Part shown: positions 38,060 to 47,546 of the stretch, piece by piece | Position numbering within the stretch: the stretch's first letter is position 1 | Layout of the letters: every line of letters starts with the position of its first letter | Made by a program: the position numbers and the translations under genes | The notes under the pieces: model-generated | What the model was told of the DNA's origin: nothing | The model's database searches: none | The model's input: only the letters and a program-made list of their open reading frames with translations | Assembly: GCA_963811895.1 (NCBI GenBank) | Contig: CAWETE010000004.1 | Location: 980,028 to 1,044,027 of the forward strand | DNA: 64,000 nucleotides | Direction of reading: 5' to 3' | DNA from: DASSUW01 sp963811895 | Lineage (GTDB): Bacteria; Actinomycetota; Thermoleophilia; Solirubrobacterales; Solirubrobacteraceae

Positions 38060-38890
38060 TCAGGGCGCTGCGCGCACGACGTCGGCCAGCGTGAGCGGCT
38101 CGCGGCCCGTGAAGCGAGCCACCGTGTCGGTCACCTGGTCGAGCTCGCCGCGGGCGACCGCGGTGTAGGTGCTGATCCACGCCTCGACCATCCAGTCGGG
38201 CGCGCCGTAGGCGGCGCGGGACGCCCACGCCTCCTCCATGGTCTCGTCCTTGTAGGTGACCTCGCGGCCGGTCAGGCGCGACATCTCGGCGGCGATCTCG
38301 CCGAACGTGAGCGCCTGGCCGCCGCTGATGTCGTAGCTCTGGCCGTCGTGCCCTTCGGACGTGAGGAGCTCGGCCGTGACCGCCGCGATGTCGTCGCGCG
38401 CCACGGCGGCGAGCCGGCCTTCGCCGGCCGGGCCGGCGATCACGCCGTCATCGGAGACCATGCGCGGCACGAAGTCCAGGTACAGGTTCATGCGCGGGAA
38501 CGTGAACCGCAGCCCGGAGCCGCGGACGATCTCCTCGGTGGCCCAGTGATCGCGCCCGAGCGTGAACGTCGAGTCCGGCGTGGCGGCGACGAACGACAGG
38601 TAGAGGATCCGCTCCACGCCGGCGGCCACGGCGGCCTCGACGGCGGTGCGGTGCTGCTCGACGCGGTCGGTCGACTCCTCGGCCGGGACGAGGAACACGG
38701 TGTCGGCGCCTTCGAACGCTGCGCGCATCTCGTCGGCCGCCCCGTACGACGATGCGGCGCGCACCTCGGCGCGCAGGTCGGGGGCGCGGCTCGGGTCGCG
38801 GACCACGAGCCGCAGCGGGGCTCCGCGCTCGGCCAGCCGCGTGGCGGTGCGTCCGCCGACGTAGCCCGTGGCGCCGGTCACGGCGATCAT
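38060..38890 (-). CDS. NmrA/QorB-type NAD(P)-binding SDR protein
   Basis: 276 residues, intact. Rossmann motif VTGATGYVGGRTATRLAERG at the N terminus; IAAVTAELLTSEGHDGQSYDISGGQALTFGEIAAEM is characteristic of NmrA-like atypical SDRs (quinone oxidoreductase 2/azoreductase group). The catalytic Tyr-x-x-x-Lys of classical SDRs is absent. It converges with the VOC gene, 3 bp apart. Confidence 0.9.
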   Translation of the reverse strand: MIAVTGATGYVGGRTATRLAERGAPLRLVVRDPSRAPDLRAEVRAASSYGAADEMRAAFEGADTVFLVPAEESTDRVEQHRTAVEAAVAAGVERILYLSFVAATPDSTFTLGRDHWATEEIVRGSGLRFTFPRMNLYLDFVPRMVSDDGVIAGPAGEGRLAAVARDDIAAVTAELLTSEGHDGQSYDISGGQALTFGEIAAEMSRLTGREVTYKDETMEEAWASRAAYGAPDWMVEAWISTYTAVARGELDQVTDTVARFTGREPLTLADVVRAAP

Positions 38891-39057
38891 CGTCCGAACC
38901 CTAACGAGGCGGCGGCCCGCCCCACCGCGGGGTGCTGTCCCTACCTCTCGCAGGTGGTGGGCTCCGAGGACGGACGCCTGTTACCCCGGGCGCATCGGTG
39001 GCTTCGGGACGAGATTCTGCTCGCGTCCTCCCCATGACCCCCAGGAGCCCCCACACC

Positions 39058-41274
39058 ATGCAGACCAAGCCCGGCGGCATCGCCGCCCGTGCCGGTCGTT
39101 GGAGCGCGCGTCACAAGAAGACCGCCATCTTCGGCTGGCTGGCCTTCGTCGTGATCGCACTGGCGCTCGGCAGTATGACCGGCACCAAGGAGCCCACCGA
39201 CGCGCAGTCCTACGACGGCGAGTCGAAGCGCGCCGAGACGATCGTCGAGAACGCCGGGTTCAGCAAGGACGCCGGCGAGATGGTGCTCGTACAGAGCAAG
39301 GTCCTGACCGCCAAGGACAGCTCGTTCCGCGCGACCGTCAAGGACGTCGAGAAGGCCGTTGCAGGCCAGTCCGTCGTCACCAACATCGTCTCGCCTTACG
39401 GCAAGGGCGGCCAGGTGTCCGCCGACGGGCACTCCGCGCTCGTCACCTTCGACATCAAGGGTGATCCCGACACCGCCCCGGACCGGATCCAGCCAGTGAT
39501 CGACGCGGTCGACAAGGCCGGCGCCGCCCATCGCGACCTGACCGTCGCGCAGTTCGGCGACGCCAGCGTCACCAAGGAGCTCACGGACTCGCAGGCGGCC
39601 GATCAGAGCCGCTCGCAGATGATCTCGCTGAGCGTCACGCTGCTGATCCTGCTCATCACCTTCGGCGCCCTGCTGGCCGCCGCCGTGCCGCTCATCCTCG
39701 CGCTGACCGCCGTCGCCGGCACCGCCGGTCTTGCCGGTGTCGCCAGCCAGCTCGTCCCCACCGACAGCGTCACGCTGCAGGTGATCATCCTCGTCGGCCT
39801 CGCCGTGGGCGTCGACTACTCGCTGTTCTACATCCGGCGCGAGCGTGAAGAGCGCGCCGCCGGCCGCAGCAAGCTCGACGCGCTCGACATGGCCGCCGCC
39901 ACGTCCGGCCGCGCCGTGCTCATCTCGGGCATCACCGTGATGATCGCCATGGCCGGCATGTTCCTCACCGGCAACACCACGTTCATGGGCATGGGCCTCG
40001 GCACGATCCTCGTGGTCGCCGTCGCGGTGCTCGGCTCGCTGACCGTCCTGCCGGCCGTCCTCGCGGCGCTCGGCGACCGCATCAACAAGGGCCGGATCCC
40101 GCTGCTGCGCCGCCGCAGCGAGGCGCGCGACTCACGCGCCTGGGGCTGGCTGGTCGACCGCGTCATGCGCCGTCCCGCCATCGCCGCGATCCTCGCCGGC
40201 GGCCTGCTCGTCGCCCTGTCGATCCCCGCGTTCGGCATGCAGACGAAGCTCTCCGGCACCGAGGACCTGCCCAAGGACCTCGCCACGGTGCAGGCGTACC
40301 ACAAGGTCCAGAAGGCGTTCCCGTCCGAGGCCGCTCCCGCCACCGTCGTGGTCAAGGCCAACGACGTCAACGCGCCGGAGATCCAGAAGGCCGTCGCCGG
40401 CTTCGAGCAGACCATCAAGAACGACAAGCAGTTCACCGGCCAGATCACGACCGAGGTCAACGCCGCGCACGACGTGGCGGTCCTCAACGTCGGCCTCCCG
40501 GGCACCGGCTCGGGCGATAAGGGCCAGGCCGCCGTCACGCACCTGCGCGACGACGTGCTCCCCGCCACGCTCGACCGCACGACGGGCTGACCGCCGAGGT
40601 CTCCGGCCAGGCGGCCGCGGAGAAGGACTTCAACGACCTGATGAAGACGAAGACGCCGCTGGTGTTCGCCTTCGTGCTCGGGCTCGCCTTCCTCCTGCTG
40701 CTCGTCACGTTCCGGTCGATCGTCATCCCGATCAAGGCCATCGTGCTCAACCTGCTGTCGGTCGGCGCCGCCTACGGCATCCTCACGCTCGTCTTCCAGG
40801 ACGGGCACGGTGAGAAGCTGCTCGGCTTCGAGTCCAACGGCGGCATCGCGTCGTGGCTGCCCCTGTTCCTCTTCGTGATCCTGTTCGGCCTGTCGATGGA
40901 CTACCACGTGTTCATCCTGAGCCGGGTCCGCGAGGCGTGGCAGCGCGGCATGAGCACCGACAAGGCCGTGGCGCACGGCATCAAGACCACCGCCGGCACG
41001 GTCACCGCCGCCGCCATGGTGATGGTCCTGGTGTTCGCCGCCTTCGCGACCGAGAGCGGCCTCGAGATGAAGCAGCTCGGCGTCGGCCTCGCCGCCGCGA
41101 TCCTGATCGACGCGACGATCATCCGCGGCGTCCTGCTGCCGGCCACGATGAAGCTGCTGGGCAAGTGGAACTGGTACCTGCCCCGCTGGCTGCAGTGGCT
41201 GCCGGAGTTCGACCACGAGGGCGGCTCGTCCCGCCCCGGCCGCGGCCCGGTCCCCGCGCCCGGCCGCCGCGTAG
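39058..41274 (+). CDS. MMPL/RND-family lipid or drug transporter (one frame break)
   Basis: About 738 residues. Two MMPL halves, each a first helix (KKTAIFGWLAFVVIALALG; AIAAILAGGLLVALSIPAFG), a soluble loop and a helix bundle (SVTLLILLITFGALLAAAVPL with GLAVGVDYSLFYIRR; LVFAFVLGLAFLLLLVTFRSI with LFGLSMDYHVFILSRVRE). AGGAG 12 bp upstream selects ATG 39058 over 39034. One missing C near 40587 breaks the frame (DRTTG then LTAEVSG). The current frame runs through the terminator at 41293; TAG 41272-41274, reached by one more shift, is the likely stop. Confidence 0.9.
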
Positions 41275-41292
41275 CCGACAACCCCGATTCGA

Positions 41293-41316
41293 GCGGCCCG
41301 CCTGGTGGCGGGCCGC
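41293..41316. terminator. Bidirectional terminator between MMPL and SDR genes
   Basis: Perfect 10-bp stem GCGGCCCGCC / GGCGGGCCGC with a TGGT loop, located between two convergent genes. The SDR stop is 3 bp to the right. Confidence 0.75.
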
Positions 41317-41318
41317 GC

Positions 41319-42068
41319 TCACCATTCCTGGTTCGTCGGTCGGACCATGATCTCGTTGATGGCCACGCGTCTGGGGCGCGTGACGATGTACTCGATGTTG
41401 TCGGCGATGTCCTCCGCCTCGAGCCGCTCGATCTCCTTGAAGCGGTTGCGCGTGCGGTCGCGCATCTCCGGCTTCATGTGGTCCGTCAGCTCGGTGGCGA
41501 CAGCGCCGGGCTCGACGAGCGACACGCGCAGGTGGCGCGTGGCGAACTCCTGGCGCAGCGACTCGCTGAACGCGCCGACGCCGAACTTGGTGAGGTTGTA
41601 GACGCCCGAGCCGCTGCGGGCGACGCGACCGGCGATCGAGCTGATGTTGACCATGTCGGAGACGCCGCGCGGGCCGTCCTCGGCGGCCTTGAGCAGCGGG
41701 GCGATCGCGGCGTGGGCGACGTACAGCAGGCCCTGCACGTTGATCGCGACCATCCGCTCCCACTCGTCGAGGTCCGCGCCCTCGGCCGGGCCGAGCAGCA
41801 TCATCCCGGCGTTGTTGACCACGGTGTCGAGCCGGCCGAGCTCGGAGACCGTGCGCTCGACGGCGCCGATCGCCTGCTCGCGGTCCGTGATGTCGGCCTC
41901 GATGACCAGCGCGTCGATCTCCTGCGCCAGCGCGTCGAGCCGGTCGCGGCGCCGGGCCGCCACCGCGACCTTCGCGCCCTGTCGCGCCAGCGCCTTCGCC
42001 GCCGCCTCACCGATTCCGCTGCTCGCGCCCGTGACGAGCGCGACCGTTCCGTCGAGTCGTTCTGCCAT
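41319..42068 (-). CDS. Short-chain dehydrogenase/reductase
   Basis: 249-residue classical SDR in one frame. NAD(P) site TGASSGIGEAAAKALARQG, NNAG at about 87-90, catalytic Ser in VNISSIAG, and Tyr-x-x-x-Lys in GVYNLTKFGVGAFSESLRQE; LVEPGAVATEL follows. Basic residues after the first strand (AARRRDRL) suggest NADP preference. It resembles the clavaldehyde dehydrogenase-like group of unknown substrates. ATG 42068. Confidence 0.92.
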   Translation of the reverse strand: MAERLDGTVALVTGASSGIGEAAAKALARQGAKVAVAARRRDRLDALAQEIDALVIEADITDREQAIGAVERTVSELGRLDTVVNNAGMMLLGPAEGADLDEWERMVAINVQGLLYVAHAAIAPLLKAAEDGPRGVSDMVNISSIAGRVARSGSGVYNLTKFGVGAFSESLRQEFATRHLRVSLVEPGAVATELTDHMKPEMRDRTRNRFKEIERLEAEDIADNIEYIVTRPRRVAINEIMVRPTNQEW

Positions 42069-42101
42069 GCGCGCACAGGTACCCGGAGAGGCGGCCGTTC
42101 T

Positions 42102-42961
42102 ACCCCCCCCCCCTCTCCCCCTCTCCCCCAGCGAGGCCTCGAGCAGCCTGACGGTGCGCTCGAGGTAGGTGCCGTCCGGATCCTTCTCCGGGTTCACGCA
42201 GCCGAGGCTGAGGCCGGCCAGCGCGGGTGATGCGCAGAGCGGCTCCATCAGCGCGGCGAGCTCGTCCCACGCCAGGCCGCCGGGCATCAGGTAGTCGGTC
42301 GCGGGCATCTCGCGCTCGTCGAGCACGTCGACGTCGAGGTGGATCCAGAACGGCTTGGCCGGCACCGGGCGCGCCGTCGAGGTCGCCCGGCCCGAGACGG
42401 TCAGGGCGGACAGCGGACCCGTGAGGAGGTCGTGGATGTCCTCGGCCTCCTCCGGGTCGCGCGCCCCGAGCACGATCGACGTCCTCGGGTGCGGTGGTCG
42501 GGCCGCCGGCGGCGTCCATCCACGGCTGCGGGCCGAGGCCGAACGCGACGGCCATCGGCATGTCGGCGGCCTCGCCGGTGGGCGACGCCCAGCCGTCGTA
42601 GACGTCGACGTGGCCGTCCACGTAGGCGACGCCGTGGTCGCCGACCGTGTCGCGCAGGCCGGCGAGCGCGCCCGGGCACGAGCGTGCAGCAGCCGCCGAG
42701 CAGCAGCGGCCGCGTGCCGGCGCCGATCGCGTCGGCGACGGCCGCCCGGACCGCCGTCGTGGTCGCGATCACGCCGTCGATGCCGATGACGCCGGTGGCC
42801 GGGTCGCGCTCCTCGCCGCGGACCTTGACGTCGAGGTCGCCGCGGTCGGTCGCGCCGAGCCGCCCGACGATGCCGTGCTCGCGCAGCGCCGCGGGCGCCA
42901 GCTCGGTGCCGCCGGAGCGCCCGACGGAGTCGATCGGCACTCCGATGACGGCCCACGACAC
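42102..42961 (-). CDS. Arginase/agmatinase-family metallohydrolase (frame broken)
   Basis: About 286 residues. Metal-site motifs: GGCCTLVPG, YVDGHVDVYD (DxHxD type) and FWIHLDVDVLDE (DxDxxD). It belongs to the ureohydrolase superfamily that hydrolyses arginine, agmatine or formiminoglutamate; the exact substrate is not evident. Breaks near 42675, 42490 and 42370. The 3' end runs into a poly-G tract (42103-42112) whose length decides the stop; TAG at about 42102 gives the ending LGERGRGGG. GTG 42961 is the start. Confidence 0.85.
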
Positions 42962-43035
42962 CGGCGGGATCCTAGATGAGCGGCTTCAGACCGCCCGCCG
43001 CCGCCGGCCGACGTCGTGGCGCTGCTCGGGGATCC

Positions 43036-43614
43036 CTAGGCCTTGGCCGTCGGCAGCTCGGAGATCGGGATCGCGTCGTGGACGACGCCCGCCGTGAGCT
43101 CGGGCAGCAGGTCGGCGAGGAACTTCTGCATCCGCTCTTCCTCGCGCTTGATGTCGCGCGCGAGCTTCGCCGTCTCCTTGTCACCCGCGGCCGTCGCCAG
43201 CGAGTCGATGACCATGTAGGTCGCGATCTCCTGCGCCTCGTCGGCGTACTCGGCGCGGGCGTTGTGCAGCATCTGCTCCTGCTCGCCACCGCCGCGAACG
43301 GACTGCAACGGACCCTGTGCCGCCGCCTTGGCCTTGCCGAACTTCTCGGCCACGTTCTCGGCCATGCGACCGAGCCCCTCAGGCCCCGGGATGGAGACCG
43401 TCTCCGGGTTGCCGCCGAGCTGCTTGATCCGCCGCGCGACCTGGGTGGCGTGCGACTTCGTCTCCTTGAGGTGAGCCTTCAGGCGCTTCGCGTAGTCGTC
43501 CCGCGGCGTGGCTTCGGCGTGAGCTTCGAGCGAGGTCTCGAGCTGCTTCTCCTTGGCGTAGGCCTCGTTGAGGAACTGCACCAGCTTTGCGTCGCGTGTT
43601 GGTGTGTCAGACAT
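43036..43614 (-). CDS. DUF892 ferritin-like stress protein (YciE/YciF type)
   Basis: 192-residue helical protein, intact: KLVQFLNEAYAKEKQLETSLEAH, LKAHLKETKSHATQVARRIKQLGG, EYADEAQEIATYMVIDSLATAAGDKETAKLARDI and REEERMQKFLADLLPEL. The repeated Glu/His pattern is that of the YciF-type ferritin-like four-helix bundle, induced by osmotic, oxidative or desiccation stress in many bacteria. It diverges from a pair of basic proteins with a shared promoter region. There is almost no untranslated leader if the candidate GGGTAG promoter is right. Confidence 0.9.
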   Translation of the reverse strand: MSDTPTRDAKLVQFLNEAYAKEKQLETSLEAHAEATPRDDYAKRLKAHLKETKSHATQVARRIKQLGGNPETVSIPGPEGLGRMAENVAEKFGKAKAAAQGPLQSVRGGGEQEQMLHNARAEYADEAQEIATYMVIDSLATAAGDKETAKLARDIKREEERMQKFLADLLPELTAGVVHDAIPISELPTAKA

Positions 43615-43626
43615 TGTGAGGTCGCA

Positions 43627-43701
43627 CTACCCGGAGCGATGACGTCGCACCCGCCGCTGCAAGTTTTCGCACGTTGCGTCTTTGCCGCGCCGATCGGGTA
43701 G
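43627..43701. promoter_or_regulatory. Candidate divergent stress-sigma promoters
   Basis: GGGTAG occurs once on each strand (minus 43632-43627; plus 43696-43701), each preceded at the same distance by a GT dinucleotide (GTGCG at 43650 on the minus strand, GTCTT at 43678 on the plus strand, 18 bp in both). This resembles the GTTT-N14/15-GGGTAT promoters of actinobacterial SigB/SigF factors, with weak -35 parts. Confidence 0.35.
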
Positions 43702-43743
43702 GCAATACGGAAGGACGTGCACGCCCGCAGGAGGAGAAACTCT

Positions 43744-44271
43744 ATGGCCGCCAATACCCAGCGAACCAGTACGAAGCGCTCGACGAACTCACGCGCGAAG
43801 CCGAAGAAGAGCGCGACCCGCAAGCCGGCGAAGAGCGCTTCGCGATCCACGAGCAGCCGCTCGCGCGCGGCGAGCAACGGCCGCAGCACGACGACGCGCA
43901 GCTCGAAGCCGAGCACGTCGCGTTCGACGGCGAGCCGCAGCAGCAACAGCAGCAGCAACAACGGGAACGGCGTCGTCGACACCGTGAAGAGCGCCGCCGG
44001 CAAGGCGGCGGCACCGGCGGCCGCTGTCGGCGCAGCCGCTATCGGCATCGCCGGCGGTATCGCGCTCAAGAGCCGCACGCGGCGCAAGACCGTGCTGGGC
44101 GTGAAGATGCCGCGCTCGATCGGCAAGAGCCTGCCGGATCTCGACGCGAAGTCGATTGCCAAGTCCGTCGGCCACGCGAGCAAGCAGTTCGCCAAGACGT
44201 CGAAGGGCGTGTCGAAGGACCTCGAGCGCGCCGGCGACCAGGCCGAGCGGATCGGAAAGATCCTGGACTGA
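43744..44271 (+). CDS. Basic Ser/Arg/Lys-rich protein with hydrophobic centre
   Basis: 175 residues from ATG 43744, preceded by a strong GGAGGAGA site. Residues 1-75 are a low-complexity Ser/Thr/Arg/Lys tail resembling histone-H1-like or DNA-compacting proteins. Residues about 85-108 (AAGKAAAPAAAVGAAAIGIAGGIAL) are hydrophobic and Ala/Gly-rich. The C-terminal part has amphipathic helices (DAKSIAKSVGHASKQFAKTS, DLERAGDQAERIGKIL). No family recognised. The second basic gene follows 3 bp after its stop and shares the basic-hydrophobic-helical plan. A membrane-attached nucleoid or stress protein is possible. Confidence 0.75.
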   Translation: MAANTQRTSTKRSTNSRAKPKKSATRKPAKSASRSTSSRSRAASNGRSTTTRSSKPSTSRSTASRSSNSSSNNGNGVVDTVKSAAGKAAAPAAAVGAAAIGIAGGIALKSRTRRKTVLGVKMPRSIGKSLPDLDAKSIAKSVGHASKQFAKTSKGVSKDLERAGDQAERIGKILD

Positions 44272-44274
44272 GCC

Positions 44275-44655
44275 ATGGCCGCGACCAGAGCACGCACGCG
44301 TTCCACCTCGCACAACAACGGTGTCGCGCCGGCCGGCGTCGCCGACGCCGCGCGCAAGGCCGGCAAGCCCGGCCTCGCCGCCGGCGCGGCCGCCGCGGGC
44401 CTCGCGGGCGGGCTGCTGCTCGGCTCGCGGATCGGCTCCGGGCTGCTCGTGCGCCGGCGCTCGAGCAGGGCGCTGGCGCTCGCCGGCGCCAAGCGTTTGG
44501 CCAAGACGGCCGTCCGGGCGTCAAACACGGCTGACGACATCCACGCGATCCGCGAGCAGCTCGAGCAGGCGAACAACCGGTCGCCGATCGAGGTCCTGCT
44601 CGACGGGCTCACGCACCGGCCGGGCACCAAGAAGCGGCACCGCGTCCTGAGTTAG
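44275..44655 (+). CDS. Second small basic membrane-associated protein
   Basis: 126 residues. Short basic tail (RARTRSTSHNN), a Gly/Ala hydrophobic stretch (GLAAGAAAAGLAGGLLLGSRIGSGLLV), a basic patch (RRRSSRALALAGAKRLAK) and a helical C terminus (DIHAIREQLEQANNRSPIEVLLDGLTHRP). It has the same architecture as the upstream gene, of which it may be a diverged duplicate, and is co-transcribed with it. Function unknown; both diverge from a DUF892 stress gene. Confidence 0.7.
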   Translation: MAATRARTRSTSHNNGVAPAGVADAARKAGKPGLAAGAAAAGLAGGLLLGSRIGSGLLVRRRSSRALALAGAKRLAKTAVRASNTADDIHAIREQLEQANNRSPIEVLLDGLTHRPGTKKRHRVLS

Positions 44656-44676
44656 ATCCCGCGATAGTCCCTCGCC

Positions 44677-44802
44677 ATGGCGCGAGGGATCGAGTGGAAC
44701 TGGACCGGGGCGGCGTTCGGCGTCGCCCTCGCGATGCCGGCGGCGATCGTCGCGCTGTTCGACCCGGAGAGGCGGTCTTCGGGCTCATGCTCCCGCGACT
44801 AG
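44677..44802 (+). CDS. Possible small membrane protein
   Basis: A 41-residue frame from ATG 44677 (ARGIEWNWTGAAFGVALAMPAAIVALFDPERR) with one hydrophobic segment. A one-base change near 44773 would extend it. The 3' end overlaps the convergent S4 gene. No homologue recognised, so this is only a tentative call. Confidence 0.3.
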   Translation: MARGIEWNWTGAAFGVALAMPAAIVALFDPERRSSGSCSRD

Positions 44803-44973
44803 CCGCAGCGTCTCGTCGCCCACCCGCACCTCGTCCCCGGGATGAAGCTGGCGACCCCGCCGCTGCTCGGGCTCGCCGTTGACCAACACGCCGTAGCGGG
44901 CGAGGTACGGCCGCGCCTCGCCGCCCGACTCGATGACGCCCGCGATCTTGAGCAGCGCCCCGAGGCGGATCAT
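44785..44973 (-). CDS. S4-domain RNA-binding protein
   Basis: 62 residues forming one S4 fold: RLGALLKIAGVIESGGEARPYLARYGVLVNGEPEQRRGRQLHPGDEVRVG. Small stand-alone S4 proteins of the YbcJ/YaaA type bind structured RNA. Upstream codons (SREIQIQGE before Met1) resemble a longer N terminus, so the real start may lie nearer the tRNA-Tyr gene. Transcribed in the same direction as tRNA-Tyr and sigA. Confidence 0.75.
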   Translation of the reverse strand: MIRLGALLKIAGVIESGGEARPYLARYGVLVNGEPEQRRGRQLHPGDEVRVGDETLRLVAGA

Positions 44974-45007
44974 CTCGCCTTGGATCTGGATCTCGCGGGA
45001 CAGGGAG

Positions 45008-45089
45008 TGGTGGGGGCAGGATTCGAACCTGCGAAGGCAGAGCCAATGGGTTTACAGCCCATCCCCTTTGACCGCTCGGGAACCCCACC
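45008..45089 (-). tRNA. tRNA-Tyr(GTA)
   Basis: 82 nt with a long variable arm, as in bacterial tRNA-Tyr. Acceptor stem GGTGGGG/CCCCACC, anticodon loop CTGTAAA (GTA), T-arm GCAGG TTCGAAT CCTGC, discriminator A. CCA is not encoded. Confidence 0.96.
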
Positions 45090-45111
45090 GGGCGATGCGC
45101 GCAGTCTAGCG

Positions 45112-45144
45112 CGGTGCGGTGGGCCGAATTGGCCCACCGCACCG
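45112..45144 (-). terminator. sigA terminator
   Basis: 14-bp perfect stem CGGTGCGGTGGGCC / GGCCCACCGCACCG with a GAATT loop, 10 bp after the sigA stop on the minus strand and upstream of tRNA-Tyr. Confidence 0.8.
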
Positions 45145-45153
45145 GCACAAGAC

Positions 45154-46297
<1,144 letters not shown>

Positions 46298-46559
46298 ACC
46301 CCTTCAGTCCTTCGGACGACAGAATCACGAGCGCAACCCCGCTCCCATCAGGGTCCGCTCCTTACAGCTATGCGGTGTGCAGCCGTGCTGCTGGCCGCGA
46401 CGCAGGTCGCGAATTAGGGCCGGGGCGCAAGGCTCTCCGTCGCCTCTCTTCGGGCTTTGTAGCACGCGTTACGGATTCTGTCCTGTCCAATCGGGTGTTC
46501 TTTCGTACAACGCGGACGCTAAGGACTGGACAAGTCCGAGTACTAGCCTTGGGGGAGAG

Positions 46560-47546
46560 ATGTCCGAAATCACCCTGGAAGACGTCCAATCGCAGGTCCC
46601 GAGCCTGCAGGTTTCGCTGTCCCGCGTGGGCGTCACGAACGTCGAGAAGGTCATCCGGATCCAGGCCAACGGGTCCGAGCAGCTGTATTCCGCGCGGCTC
46701 GATTGCTTCGTCGATCTGGGTCCGATGCAGAAGGGCGCGCACATGTCGCGCTTCGAGGAGGTCGTCAACGACGCGATCGGCGAGGTCGTGCTCGGCGAGG
46801 TCGCCCTCCGCGCTGAAACGCTGGCCCAGCACGTCGCCGAGAAGGTCCGCGACCGTCAGGGCGCCCGCCGCGCCGAGGTGCACATCGAGGCGCGCTACCC
46901 GGAGCACAAGCCGGCGCCGGAGTCCGGGATCCTCACGCAGGAGATCTACTCGCTGCTGGGCGTCGCCGTGGCCAGCGACCAGGGCACGCGCCGGCTCGTC
47001 GGCGTGCGCGCCCAGGGCATGACTGCCTGCCCCTGCGCGCAGACGCTCGTGCAGGCGCGCGCGCGTGAGCGGCTGACCGACGGCGGGTTCTCCGACGGCG
47101 ACATCGAGCGCATCTTCGAGGCCGTCCCGGTGGCCACGCACAACCAGCGCGGGCTGGGGACGCTGCACATCGGCTGCCCCGAGGACTGCGACACCGACAT
47201 CGACGCGAAGCGGCTGCTGACGATCGTCGAGGAATCGATGTCCTCGGAGATCTACGAGCTCATGAAGCGCTCCGACGAGGGCGCCGTGGTCGAGAAGGCG
47301 CACCGGCGCCCGCGGTTCGTCGAGGACTGCGTGCGTGAGATGGTGCGCGGCGTGGTGGAGCAGTTCCCGGCCCTGACGGACCGGCACTTCGTGTCGGCCC
47401 GCCAGGAGAACCTGGAGACGATCCACCAGCACAACGTGACCGCCGAGCGGTTCGGGCTGCTGGGCGAGATGCGCGGCGAGCTCGCGTCAGGCGAGCACTC
47501 CGCGCATCACGTCTCGATGCGCGAGTGGCTCGACGGGCTCGCCTGA
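46560..47546 (+). CDS. folE2: GTP cyclohydrolase FolE2
   Basis: 328-residue intact enzyme converting GTP to 7,8-dihydroneopterin triphosphate, the first step of folate synthesis. Family features: the conserved Cys pair in MTACPCAQ (Cys157, Cys159), GILTQEIYSLLGVAVASDQGTRRLVGV, THNQRGLGTLHIGCPEDCD and the C-terminal HQHNVTAERFG. FolE2 works with metals other than zinc and often substitutes for FolE. ATG 46560 has GGGGGAGAG immediately upstream. The last 40 bp overlap the convergent oxidoreductase gene. Confidence 0.95.
   Translation: MSEITLEDVQSQVPSLQVSLSRVGVTNVEKVIRIQANGSEQLYSARLDCFVDLGPMQKGAHMSRFEEVVNDAIGEVVLGEVALRAETLAQHVAEKVRDRQGARRAEVHIEARYPEHKPAPESGILTQEIYSLLGVAVASDQGTRRLVGVRAQGMTACPCAQTLVQARARERLTDGGFSDGDIERIFEAVPVATHNQRGLGTLHIGCPEDCDTDIDAKRLLTIVEESMSSEIYELMKRSDEGAVVEKAHRRPRFVEDCVREMVRGVVEQFPALTDRHFVSARQENLETIHQHNVTAERFGLLGEMRGELASGEHSAHHVSMREWLDGLA

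Noticed and set aside
39034..39057. Upstream ATG 39034 as MMPL start
   Set aside because: The AGGAG sequence lies downstream of it and is correctly spaced for ATG 39058.
46298..46559. Zur box or riboswitch upstream of folE2
   Set aside because: No recognisable Zur palindrome or conserved riboswitch core was found in this 262-bp gap; only a GGGGGAGAG ribosome-binding site is clear.
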